Assembly (NCBI GenBank): GCA_026990385.1
Contig: JALXDL010000031.1
Location: 12,460-76,459 of the forward strand
Source: DRKI01 sp011051875
GTDB taxonomy: Bacteria; Desulfobacterota; Desulfobulbia; Desulfobulbales; Desulfobulbaceae
Length of the DNA stretch: 64,000 nucleotides
Reading direction: 5' to 3'
A program made the position numbers and the translations under genes. The notes beneath the pieces were generated by a model, which was not told the DNA's origin, did not search any database, and saw only the letters and a list, made by a program, of their open reading frames with translations. This document shows positions 24,767 through 33,219 of this stretch, piece by piece (within the stretch, counting starts at the first letter, position 1; each line of letters opens with the position of its first letter).

Positions 24767-27595
24767 ATGACAAGAAAGCTTTTTTCCCGCCCATACCCGG
24801 TTGCCGGACAGGGAGGCGAGAGGGACCTGCCCCGCTTTCCGGCCCTGGTCCTGCTCCTGGTCCTGCTGGCCCTGTATGCCTTAATTTGCCTCTACGGTGC
24901 CTGGAAAGGATTCACCGGTGACTTTGACACCGGCACCGTGGAGCTGATGGCTGTCAACATCGCCCGCGGTGCGGATTTTCCCCTCTTCTGGTATGGTCTT
25001 CACTATGCCGGCGCCCTGGAGGCCTACGTGGCTGCCGCCATGATCAGGCTGTTCGGATTCTCCGAACTGACCCTGACCCTGTCGCCGATCCTCTTCTCGC
25101 TGCTCTGGCTTGCGGGCACCTACCTTCTCTTCACCGAAATTCTCGGCCGCCGGGCAGGGCTGGTGGCCACCCTGGCAGCCGTCTTTTCTGGCTACTACGC
25201 CTGGTACTACAGTTATGCCCTGAGCGGCGGTTACTCTGTCATCCTGGCCCTGGGGACCCTGATCCTCTGGCTGGGTGTCCGTGTCTGGACAGGAAATCCG
25301 GATCCGGCCCGGCTCCTGCCCCATGTCCTGGCCATCGGTCTGCTGTCAGCGCTGGCCATCTGGGTCCATTTCTTCATCCTGCCCTACCTGCTGGCCACCG
25401 CGGTCTGCCTCCTGGCTCACTGGATCCGTCGCCGTTTCGACATCAGGATACTTGCCCTCTACGCGGCCGGCGCCCTGCTGGCCACCTGCGGCCTGGTTCC
25501 CTTTCTGATCGCCAACAACGGCTCACTGTCAGGCAGCAGCATCTCCAGCTTCGTTCCCAGCCTCCACCACCTGCGGCGCAGCCTGGATGTCCTTGTCCAC
25601 CGTGATCTTGGTGCCTATCTTACCTGGAAAGGGGACCTGCCCTTTGATCCTGCCCGGATCCATACTCTCTACCTGGTCCTGTGCCTCTTTCTTGCCGGAT
25701 GCACCCTGGTTGTTGTGGTGCGATGGCGGAACCGCCGCCCCCTGTTGCCTCTGCTGGCTCCGCTTCTCTATCTCCTCTTTTTTACAGCCATGTTTCTCCC
25801 CCACCGCATGGCAGTGATCCCGGCGCCCAGGTACCTGTTCGGTCCCTGGGCCATGCTGCTCTCCACCATGTGGGCCTATTCCTTCACATTGCTGTGCCGG
25901 CCCGGGGCAGCGGCCTGTCTGCCCAGGCTCCTTTTTGCCGGCCTGCTTCTCTTCTGGATCGGCTACAACGGCCTTGGCGATTATTTCTTTGCCCGTTCCA
26001 TGGCCCGGGTCAAGCAGCAGCGGCTGCGGGAGGCCGGGGCGACCCTGGACATGGTGCGCGGCGCCGGCCTGAAGGCCGTTTTTCTGCTGGGCAACGAGAA
26101 GTATGGCTATGAAGGCCAGAAACTCAGCGCCCTGACCGGCAACCGGATCCGGTTCGTCCACACCGGTCGGGAGCGGTACCAGAAAAATGCCCAGGCCGTG
26201 GAAATTGAACCTGCCTACGGTTTCATGTGCAGGGCCTGGGACCGGGAAAGGGTGACCGCCGCCCTTGCACCCCTGCGGGTGGAGTATCAAAGCCGGATCG
26301 CGGACGGCTCCTTCCTGTCGTACGGCTTCCGTATCCGGGGCGGCCCGGGCCGGGAGATCGGGCCCGACGGGATAACCGTTCGCCTCGCCGGCCAGAGCAG
26401 GGGCGGTCCCGGCGATCTCCTGGACAGGGACATCTCCACCGCTGCGCAATGGCCTTCCGGGACAGCCGGGTCCGTGGAGATCGATCTCGGCCGCGAGCGC
26501 AGCGTGAGCGGGTTCTGGCTCTTTGCCCCCATGGGAAGGTCAGAGGGAACCATGCAGGGACTGCCGCGCAGCTACCAGGTGCAGGGAGCCGGGCCGGACA
26601 GGGTCTTCAGGCCGCTTCTCTCCTTTGCCTCCCGGGTCAACGAGGCCTATGTCCAGGGCGGGCGGGTCTATGTGTCCGGCTACTTCGGCAGGGCCGAATG
26701 CCGCATCCGGCCCCGTTCTCTCCGCTACCTGAAGATCACCCCCGGCGGAGACAGCGAGGTACGCCTGGCCGAGATCGTCCTGTTTGAGGAGGCGGGCCTG
26801 CGGCCGGACATGAGCCGGGACGCGGTCCGGGTCGTCAGTCTGCTGCAGCGGGAGCAGGCCCGGTTCACCTTTGCCGACCGCTGGCTCAGCGCTCTCATCA
26901 TCGAGGCCCTGGGAACACGGAGCGGCCGCCTTCCCGCCCTGCCGCGGTTCAATCCAAGGGCCGATGACCAGGACTACAGCCGCCTTGTTGTCCCGGGGCC
27001 CGGCCTGGTGCTGGTGTCGGCCGGGAGAGTGGCCGATGATTGTGAGCGTCAGCTCCTCAGGGTCTACGGGGCGCAGGCCATCCGCCGCCGCGTGGACCTG
27101 GGCGGCTATTCGCTCTTCTTCCTTGCCCGGGCCGCGAGAAAACCGGGGCAGGGATTTCTTTACTGGAACGGCCATCTTCTCGTCCGGCTTCAGGATTTTC
27201 ATGACCTTGCCAAGGTCAGGCTCGACGGCTCAGGTATCCCCTTCCTGGATCCCGGCCGCGGCAGGACCTCGGGATTCTACCATGACGGCTGGACCAATGG
27301 CCGGGGAGTCTTCCGGGATCTCGACCTGCGGCTGGCCGGGCCGGAACATATCCTGGTCTTGGTGACGGGCGGCAATACTCCCCATGGGGGCGATCCCCGG
27401 GCCCTGGGCCTGCAGGTGCAGGCAGACGGCCGGCGGCTGCGCTTTCTGCGGCGGCAGGGGAAAAGCTATCTTTTCGCCCTGCCGCAGGACCTGGAACAGA
27501 TAGAAGAGCTGCAGATCACGAGCCGGACCTTTGTCCCCGGCACCAGGGACAACCGTATTCTGGGCATGGATGTGGTCCGGGTCCTCTTTCTCTGA
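24767..27595 (+). CDS. GT39/GT-C-like membrane protein with discoidin-like C-terminal domain
   Basis: This 942-residue protein has about eleven membrane segments in the first 430 residues. The first periplasmic loop carries GDFDTGTVELMAVNIARG and FPLFWYGLHYAGALEAY, the acidic motifs expected of GT39-like GT-C enzymes using polyprenyl-phosphate sugars. Residues about 533-675 (LDRDISTAAQWPSG, VEIDLGRERSVSGFWLF, LRYLKITP) fit a discoidin/F5-8 type C fold, usually a carbohydrate-binding module. The last 260 residues are also soluble and beta-rich. The ATG at 24767 was chosen because the upstream frame is compositionally unlike protein. A carbohydrate-recognising transferase is the best guess; the substrate is unknown. 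Confidence 0.75.
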   Translation: MTRKLFSRPYPVAGQGGERDLPRFPALVLLLVLLALYALICLYGAWKGFTGDFDTGTVELMAVNIARGADFPLFWYGLHYAGALEAYVAAAMIRLFGFSELTLTLSPILFSLLWLAGTYLLFTEILGRRAGLVATLAAVFSGYYAWYYSYALSGGYSVILALGTLILWLGVRVWTGNPDPARLLPHVLAIGLLSALAIWVHFFILPYLLATAVCLLAHWIRRRFDIRILALYAAGALLATCGLVPFLIANNGSLSGSSISSFVPSLHHLRRSLDVLVHRDLGAYLTWKGDLPFDPARIHTLYLVLCLFLAGCTLVVVVRWRNRRPLLPLLAPLLYLLFFTAMFLPHRMAVIPAPRYLFGPWAMLLSTMWAYSFTLLCRPGAAACLPRLLFAGLLLFWIGYNGLGDYFFARSMARVKQQRLREAGATLDMVRGAGLKAVFLLGNEKYGYEGQKLSALTGNRIRFVHTGRERYQKNAQAVEIEPAYGFMCRAWDRERVTAALAPLRVEYQSRIADGSFLSYGFRIRGGPGREIGPDGITVRLAGQSRGGPGDLLDRDISTAAQWPSGTAGSVEIDLGRERSVSGFWLFAPMGRSEGTMQGLPRSYQVQGAGPDRVFRPLLSFASRVNEAYVQGGRVYVSGYFGRAECRIRPRSLRYLKITPGGDSEVRLAEIVLFEEAGLRPDMSRDAVRVVSLLQREQARFTFADRWLSALIIEALGTRSGRLPALPRFNPRADDQDYSRLVVPGPGLVLVSAGRVADDCERQLLRVYGAQAIRRRVDLGGYSLFFLARAARKPGQGFLYWNGHLLVRLQDFHDLAKVRLDGSGIPFLDPGRGRTSGFYHDGWTNGRGVFRDLDLRLAGPEHILVLVTGGNTPHGGDPRALGLQVQADGRRLRFLRRQGKSYLFALPQDLEQIEELQITSRTFVPGTRDNRILGMDVVRVLFL

Positions 27596-27820
27596 GTCCA
27601 GGCTGAAATCCAGGTGTTTCCTGAATAGCGCGTTTCACCCGGCTGGAAATGAAAATCGCTCAATTTATGTGTTTCATAATTCTGCAGAGTTTTGTAAAAG
27701 GATCCTGCATTTCCCGCGTCAGTGGGTGCGGCCGTGATTCCGGAACCCGGAGAGTGCCGCCCCGGGCCGGAGCAGGAACGGCCCTGTCCTCCCGGTCGCC
27801 CTCCTTGCCGAGTTGATACC

Positions 27821-28762
27821 ATGTTGCAGAAGATTCGCCCCTATATTCAGATCGCCCGTTTCGACCACTGGTTCAAGAACGTCTTCATGATCCCGGGCGT
27901 GGTCGTTGCGCTCTATGCCAGGCCCGATCTCCTTTCCCCGGCTACGCTCTGGCACGTCCTGGTCGCCCTGCTGGCTGCCGGCATGGTGGCTTCGAGCAAC
28001 TACGTGCTCAACGAGCTTCTCGATGCCCGCTTCGATGCCTTGCATCCGGTCAAGAAGCACCGGCCCATTCCCTCGGGCCTGGTGAGCAGACCGGTGGCCC
28101 TTGTCCAGTGGATCGTGTTCGGACTCATCGGCCTGGCCATCGCCCTCACCCTGGGACGAGCCTTTTTCATCGTTGCCCTGACGCTCTGGATCATGGGCTG
28201 CGTGTACAACATCCCGCCGGTCCGCTCCAAGGACAAGCCCTATTTCGACGTGCTCAGCGAATCGGTCAACAATCCGCTCCGGCTGCTGCTGGGCTGGTAC
28301 GCCACCGGCATCACCGTGCTGCCGCCTGTCTCCCTGGTCCTGGCCTACTGGATGGTGGGCGCCTTTTTCATGGCCGTGAAACGGTTCGCCGAGTACCGGC
28401 GCATCAACGATCCGGCCATCTCGGCCCGATACCGCCAGTCCTTTGCCCACTACAACGAGGAGCGCCTCCTGACCTCCATCATCTACTATGCGGTGGCCTT
28501 TGGCCTGTTCTTCGGTATCTTCCTGATCCGCTACCGGATGGAGCTGATCCTCTCCATCCCGCTGATTGCCGGTTTCATCGCCTGGTACATCCATCTCGGC
28601 TTCCTGGAGAACAGTCCCACCCAGTACCCGGAGCATCTCTACCGGCAGCGCGGGTTCCTGCTCTACTGCATCTTCTGCGGCACGGTTCTGCTGGCCCTGC
28701 TTTTCATCCCCGTGCCCATGCTGCACGAGCTGTTCCGGCCCACCATCACCGCCACCTACTGA
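27821..28762 (+). CDS. UbiA-family prenyltransferase resembling decaprenyl-phosphate phosphoribosyltransferase
   Basis: This 313-residue protein has about nine membrane helices. The first Asp-rich motif is N64-E-L-L-D68-A-R-F-D72 followed by HPVKKHRPIPSG. This closely recalls actinobacterial DPPR synthase (Rv3806c-type), which moves phosphoribose from PRPP to a polyprenyl phosphate. The second motif region reads RSKDKPYFDVLSESVNNP and is less canonical. The HAD phosphatase-like gene directly downstream (6 nt) matches the phosphatase expected after such a transferase. The predicted product, a polyprenyl-phosphate pentose, is inferred. A ubiquinone or heme role is less likely because no quinone or heme genes are nearby. 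ATG 27821 was chosen at the start of similarity. Confidence 0.8.
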   Translation: MLQKIRPYIQIARFDHWFKNVFMIPGVVVALYARPDLLSPATLWHVLVALLAAGMVASSNYVLNELLDARFDALHPVKKHRPIPSGLVSRPVALVQWIVFGLIGLAIALTLGRAFFIVALTLWIMGCVYNIPPVRSKDKPYFDVLSESVNNPLRLLLGWYATGITVLPPVSLVLAYWMVGAFFMAVKRFAEYRRINDPAISARYRQSFAHYNEERLLTSIIYYAVAFGLFFGIFLIRYRMELILSIPLIAGFIAWYIHLGFLENSPTQYPEHLYRQRGFLLYCIFCGTVLLALLFIPVPMLHELFRPTITATY

Positions 28763-28768
28763 GCTGCC

Positions 28769-29356
28769 ATGGACCTGGCCCTGTTTGACTTTGACGGTAC
28801 CATCAGTGATCGGGACAGCTTTCTTCTCTTTGTCCGCCGTGTTGCAGGACCGGCCCGTTTCACCGCCGGCATGGCCATGCTCTCGCCCCGGATCATCGCC
28901 TTCCTCCTGGGCCGGCATTCCAACCAGGCGTTGAAGGAGGAGGTGCTGACCCGCTTCTTCCGCCACTGGCCCGTGCAGCGGTTCCAGGAGCAGGCCGAAG
29001 AGTTCTGCCGGGAGCATATTCCCGCCATCCTCAGGCCCGGGGCAGTGGAGCGGATCCGGTGGCATCGCGGGCGGGGTGACCGGATCGCGGTCGTCTCCGC
29101 CACCCCGGAGCTGATACTGGCACCCTGGTGCCGCGGCAACGGCCTGGAGCTGCTGGCGACCCGGCTGGAGGTAGCCGATGGCCGCCTCACCGGCCGGATC
29201 GAGGGCAGGAACTGTCGCGACCGGGAAAAGGTGACCCGGATCCGGGCCCGGTACCATCTCGAGGAGTTCGACCAGGTCCATGCCTACGGTGACACCGAGG
29301 GCGACAGACCCATGCTGGCCTTGGCCCACCGGCCCAGTTTCCGGCCCTTCCGCTGA
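28769..29356 (+). CDS. HAD-IB family phosphatase
   Basis: This 195-residue protein opens with LALFDFDGTISD, giving the two catalytic aspartates Asp7 and Asp9 of HAD motif I. Motif II is in AVVSATPE, the lysine of motif III is in RDREKVTRI, and motif IV is AYGDTEGDRPML. A helical cap insert follows motif I, as in subfamily IB (SerB-like). It lies 6 nt after the UbiA-like gene and may dephosphorylate its product, as in the DPPR pathway, though this is inferred. The C-terminus is short compared with many relatives. The start is the ATG near the UbiA stop. Confidence 0.85.
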   Translation: MDLALFDFDGTISDRDSFLLFVRRVAGPARFTAGMAMLSPRIIAFLLGRHSNQALKEEVLTRFFRHWPVQRFQEQAEEFCREHIPAILRPGAVERIRWHRGRGDRIAVVSATPELILAPWCRGNGLELLATRLEVADGRLTGRIEGRNCRDREKVTRIRARYHLEEFDQVHAYGDTEGDRPMLALAHRPSFRPFR

Positions 29357-29423
29357 ACCGGAGGTGCCGGGAAACGCCGGTTTGCCCGGCGGCAACCCGG
29401 AGCAGGGACCCCCTGACAGTACA

Positions 29424-30449
29424 ATGAAAAAGTTTTCACTTGTCCTTTTCATGGCATGGATCCTTTTTGCCGGCGCCGGCTGCAGTGACAGCGGCGGGGA
29501 GCAGGGCGCAGGCCCCCTGGCCGGCCGCCACTTCCGGCTGGTCTGGGTCCAGGATGCCGGAGACAACCGGGATGTCTTCTGCCAGGGGCAGCGGCTGCGC
29601 CTCATGGTCCTGGACTCCCGGCGGCCGGACAGGGAACGGCAGCTCGTGGACGGGATCGGTAATTTCGGCAAGCCGCTGCTCAGCGGGGACGGCAGCCTGG
29701 TGGTCTATTCGGTGCGCGATGCCGGTGGCCGCTCCTCGGTCTGGCAGGTGACCTGGGATGGTGGTGACCGGCGACGGATCGCCGACGGCAGGGCACTTGC
29801 CCTGTGGCGTGATCCGGCCTCCGGCCGGCAGTGGCTCTATTTTCAGGAAAATCCTGCCCCGGGCCGGCCCGCGGACAGCGGTGTGCTCTTCCGCCGTGCC
29901 CTGGACGGCAGGGGAGGGAAGGAACGGGTCTGGCCGGGCAAGAATATCCAGCTCAGCCAGGACAGTCTGCAGCTCGCGGCGGACGGCAGCCGGGCCGCGG
30001 GTCTCTTTCCCTGGCCCAGGGCCGGGGTGATCGGCATGGCCGACGGCCGGATCAGGATCTACGGCCGCGGCTGCTGGACCGCGCTTGCCCCGGACAACAG
30101 CTATCTTTTTTGGGTCTTCCAGGACAACCACCGCAGGCTGAGCATGGTGGAGACCGGAAGCGGCAGGCGATGGCAGGTGGATATCAGCGGTGCGCCCCTG
30201 ATCGCCGGCCACGAGGTCTATCATCCCCGCTGGTCCAACAATCGCCGCTATCTCGCGATCTCCGGGCCCTATACCATCATGCGCGGCGGCAATGCCATCC
30301 GCGGCGGCGGTGCGGGTATCGAGATCCTGATCGGGCGTTTCAACAGGGACCTGAGCGGGGTGGAGGCATGGCTGCAGGCGACCCACAACCAGCGGGCCGA
30401 TTTCTTTCCCGACCTGTGGGTCGAACCACGGGCCATCCGGAACCGGTAG
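29424..30449 (+). CDS. Putative lipoprotein with TolB-like propeller
   Basis: This 341-residue protein has a signal peptide with a probable lipobox (LFAGAGC), which would make Cys20 the acylated residue; the -3 position is atypical, so lipidation is likely but not certain. The body shows repeated propeller-like strands such as KPLLSGDGSLVVYSVRD, ALAPDNSYLFWVFQD and VYHPRWSNNRRYLAISG, and ends ADFFPDLWVEP. That ending resembles the end of the propeller of the 4215-6317 protein (NDCWPDIYL). It lies between the HAD phosphatase and a large membrane protein in one plus-strand operon. A periplasmic accessory or scaffold role is the most that can be said. Confidence 0.72.
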   Translation: MKKFSLVLFMAWILFAGAGCSDSGGEQGAGPLAGRHFRLVWVQDAGDNRDVFCQGQRLRLMVLDSRRPDRERQLVDGIGNFGKPLLSGDGSLVVYSVRDAGGRSSVWQVTWDGGDRRRIADGRALALWRDPASGRQWLYFQENPAPGRPADSGVLFRRALDGRGGKERVWPGKNIQLSQDSLQLAADGSRAAGLFPWPRAGVIGMADGRIRIYGRGCWTALAPDNSYLFWVFQDNHRRLSMVETGSGRRWQVDISGAPLIAGHEVYHPRWSNNRRYLAISGPYTIMRGGNAIRGGGAGIEILIGRFNRDLSGVEAWLQATHNQRADFFPDLWVEPRAIRNR

Positions 30450-30465
30450 GACCGTTGGCTGCACG

Positions 30466-33219
30466 ATGAAGCTGATACAGGAATCTCCCTTCAGGCCGTC
30501 GGCGGAGTCTCTGCTCGTCTTTTCGCTTCTGGCCGTACTGATCCTGGCTGCCCTCTGGCCCTGGCCGCTCCACTTCCGGACCGGGTTTCCGGATCATTTC
30601 GATCCCCCCTTCCATGCCTGGAAGCTGCAGGTGGGGGCGGACAAGATCCTGCGCCACCAACTGGTTCCGGATACCCAGACCAATGTCTACTATCCCTATG
30701 CCAACGAGTTCTACTTCGATGCCCTGCTCTGGCCCCAGGCCATGCTGGCGGCCCTGCTCGGCCTTGCCGGCTGTGGCCCGGTCCTGACCTACAACCTGGT
30801 CTTTCTCTTCTTCTGGGCCCTCTCCGGTCTCTGCATGTACCTGGTCCTGCGCGAGCTGGGCCTGGTCCGCCTGCCCGCCCTGTTCGGCGGCGCCGCCATG
30901 TGCCTGATTCCCTACCGGATCAGCTACTACGTGGAGTTCAACATGCAGATGTGTTTCGGCCTGCCCCTGTTCCTCCTGTTCTGGGTCCGCTACGCCCGGC
31001 GGCCGGGGATGGGCAATGCCATCGGTCTCGGCCTGGCCTTCTGGCTGCAGGCGGTGAGCGAGCTGTACCAGGCTGTCATCCTGGCGCTCTCCTTCCCGCT
31101 CCTTGCTCTGCCCTATCTCCATGATATTTTCCGCCGCCATGGCCGCAGGCCGCGTCTCTACCTCTCGGTGGCCGCCGGCCTGGCCACGGTGGTCCCCCTC
31201 TGCCTGCTCTACCTGGAGCCCTATTTCACCCTCTTCCAAGGCGGCTACGGCCGCAGCGCCAGCGAGATGACCAGGCACTCGCTGGAGCCGCTCGCTTACC
31301 TGGGGCGGTGGTTGCCGGCCCTGATTCTGCCTCCTGCCACGGTCGACCGGATCAAGTTCGACGAGATGAGCGTGTTCCCGTCCCTGACCCTGCTGCTGCT
31401 GGTGGCTGGCTACGCCACTGCAACGCGGCATCTCTTCCGGCATGCTGCACCGGACGGCAGGCGCGACCCGGCGGACATTCTGCGCATGCTTCGCTTCACG
31501 GGCCTGGCCGTATTTGCCGGCCTGGTCCTCTATCTTGGCCGGTTCGGCGGCACCGGTTCAGGCCCGTTGCTCTTCTGGCTTGGTAACGGGAGCCTGGTCC
31601 TGGCGTTGGCAGCCACCCTGTTCCTTGCCGTCCTTGATCCGCCGGAGCAGCCCGCCGCCCGCCTCTGCCGGGGACTTGCCGCGGCAGCCCTGCTCTGTTT
31701 CATCCTCAGTCTTGGCCCGACCCTGATGGTGCTCTCTGACAGGGCCAGTGGTGAGAGCCTGGTTTTTTCCCTGGTCAGCCACGTCTTTCCCCTCAACGGC
31801 TTCAGGGTCATGTCCCGGTTCAGCATCATTGTCATGATCTTTCTGGTCGTGGCCGGCGCCTGTTTCCTGGCCAGGCTGGCGGAGCGCAGACCGATGTCGC
31901 GCTGGCTGGTCCTGCCCGCCCTGCTCGCCCTGCTCCTGGAGGCCCATGCCATCCCGCACCCCTATCGCCGATACTCCCTGCCCATTGCCCGCTCCACCCT
32001 GGATGCCATCCGCAGCCGGGACGCCTCCTTTACCGTTGTTCCCCTGGGTAAGCGCTCCCTGGACGCACGCTACATGCTGGGGATCGGTTCCACCCGCACC
32101 CTGCTGGTCAACGGCTTTGGCGGTTTTGCCCCGGCCCTGCAGCTCAAGATCGGCCGGGCCTTGCGGCAACGGCCGGATCGCGCCTTCAGCCTGATCAGCT
32201 CCATCTGGCCACCCTCCATGCTCATCGTGGACAGGCAGGCCCTGGCCCGGTTCAATGCCGTCGGCTACGCCACCACCGAGGCCATGGTCAGGGCCCGCGG
32301 CACCCTGGTCACCGCTGATCGGAATTTCGCCCTCTATGCCATGAACGAGCCGGACGGGCCGGTTGACGAATACCGCCGTTTTGTCCGGAGTGATTTCCTG
32401 CGCGCAAGCCCCCTGTTCAGCTTCGAGGCCAGGAGTGATGCCCCGGGAGGCCAGGACCTGTTCGTGCTTCTCAACGGAACGGTTGTTGCCGCGGTGCATG
32501 CCACCGCCGACTGGCGGCAACACCGGATCCTTCTGCCCCGGGCCGGTATCACCGGTATTGACTATGAGATGGTCTTTGTCCGCGGACTGGACGGGCAGGG
32601 GCCGTGGATGGCGAGAAACGGGACCTTTGGCCCGGCGCCGGCGTCAGCGCCGGGGAAGACGCCGGATTACGCCGGCCTGGCAACATGGGTCTGGCGCCAG
32701 GGTGCCCCCTCCTGGATGCACTACGTAACGGCCCTGCCGTCTGCCGCAGTTGCCGTGAACCTCGAGTTCCGCAACCATGTGCGGCTCGTCGGCATCGAGC
32801 TGCCCCGCCGGCCCGTTGTCGCGGGCGAGACCGTGCGCCTGCGCACTTTCTGGACCATCCCGTCCTCCCTGGGCCGGGTAGCGCTCGTTGCCCGGATCGG
32901 CTTTGCCGGGCCGGAAGGGGAAGGTTTTTCCTCCAGCCGCGCCCTGGTGCACCGGATGCCGGTGACCTTTATCATCAGTCAGCCGGTTGGCAAGATCTTT
33001 GTCGAGCCGTTCCGTCTCGTTGTTCCCGCCACCGCCGCGGCGGCAGACTATCGTTTCCAGGTGCAGCTCAGAGAGGCGGTCAGCGGCCGGCCCATCCGCG
33101 CCTCGGCAATCCTGCCGCCGGAGCAGCAGCCGATCCTGCGCATTGGGGAGGCGGCCGCAACCGGGGTGTCCCCTCGTCAGCATCATTCAATCCCGGTTCA
33201 ATCCGATCATCGTCCGTGA
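30466..33219 (+). CDS. Large GT-C-like multi-pass membrane protein with soluble C-terminus
   Basis: This 917-residue protein has about twelve membrane segments up to residue 500, then about 400 soluble residues that look beta-rich. The first loop carries FPDHFDPPFHAWKLQ and NVYYPYANEFYFDALLWPQ, related in pattern to the proteins at 19517-21718 and 40346-42262. An acidic loop near the membrane followed by a large extracytoplasmic domain is the architecture of GT-C transferases. No characterised homologue can be named. It begins 16 nt after the lipoprotein gene, and its stop overlaps the GTG start of the next gene (GTGA), showing coupling. Confidence 0.73.
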   Translation: MKLIQESPFRPSAESLLVFSLLAVLILAALWPWPLHFRTGFPDHFDPPFHAWKLQVGADKILRHQLVPDTQTNVYYPYANEFYFDALLWPQAMLAALLGLAGCGPVLTYNLVFLFFWALSGLCMYLVLRELGLVRLPALFGGAAMCLIPYRISYYVEFNMQMCFGLPLFLLFWVRYARRPGMGNAIGLGLAFWLQAVSELYQAVILALSFPLLALPYLHDIFRRHGRRPRLYLSVAAGLATVVPLCLLYLEPYFTLFQGGYGRSASEMTRHSLEPLAYLGRWLPALILPPATVDRIKFDEMSVFPSLTLLLLVAGYATATRHLFRHAAPDGRRDPADILRMLRFTGLAVFAGLVLYLGRFGGTGSGPLLFWLGNGSLVLALAATLFLAVLDPPEQPAARLCRGLAAAALLCFILSLGPTLMVLSDRASGESLVFSLVSHVFPLNGFRVMSRFSIIVMIFLVVAGACFLARLAERRPMSRWLVLPALLALLLEAHAIPHPYRRYSLPIARSTLDAIRSRDASFTVVPLGKRSLDARYMLGIGSTRTLLVNGFGGFAPALQLKIGRALRQRPDRAFSLISSIWPPSMLIVDRQALARFNAVGYATTEAMVRARGTLVTADRNFALYAMNEPDGPVDEYRRFVRSDFLRASPLFSFEARSDAPGGQDLFVLLNGTVVAAVHATADWRQHRILLPRAGITGIDYEMVFVRGLDGQGPWMARNGTFGPAPASAPGKTPDYAGLATWVWRQGAPSWMHYVTALPSAAVAVNLEFRNHVRLVGIELPRRPVVAGETVRLRTFWTIPSSLGRVALVARIGFAGPEGEGFSSSRALVHRMPVTFIISQPVGKIFVEPFRLVVPATAAAADYRFQVQLREAVSGRPIRASAILPPEQQPILRIGEAAATGVSPRQHHSIPVQSDHRP

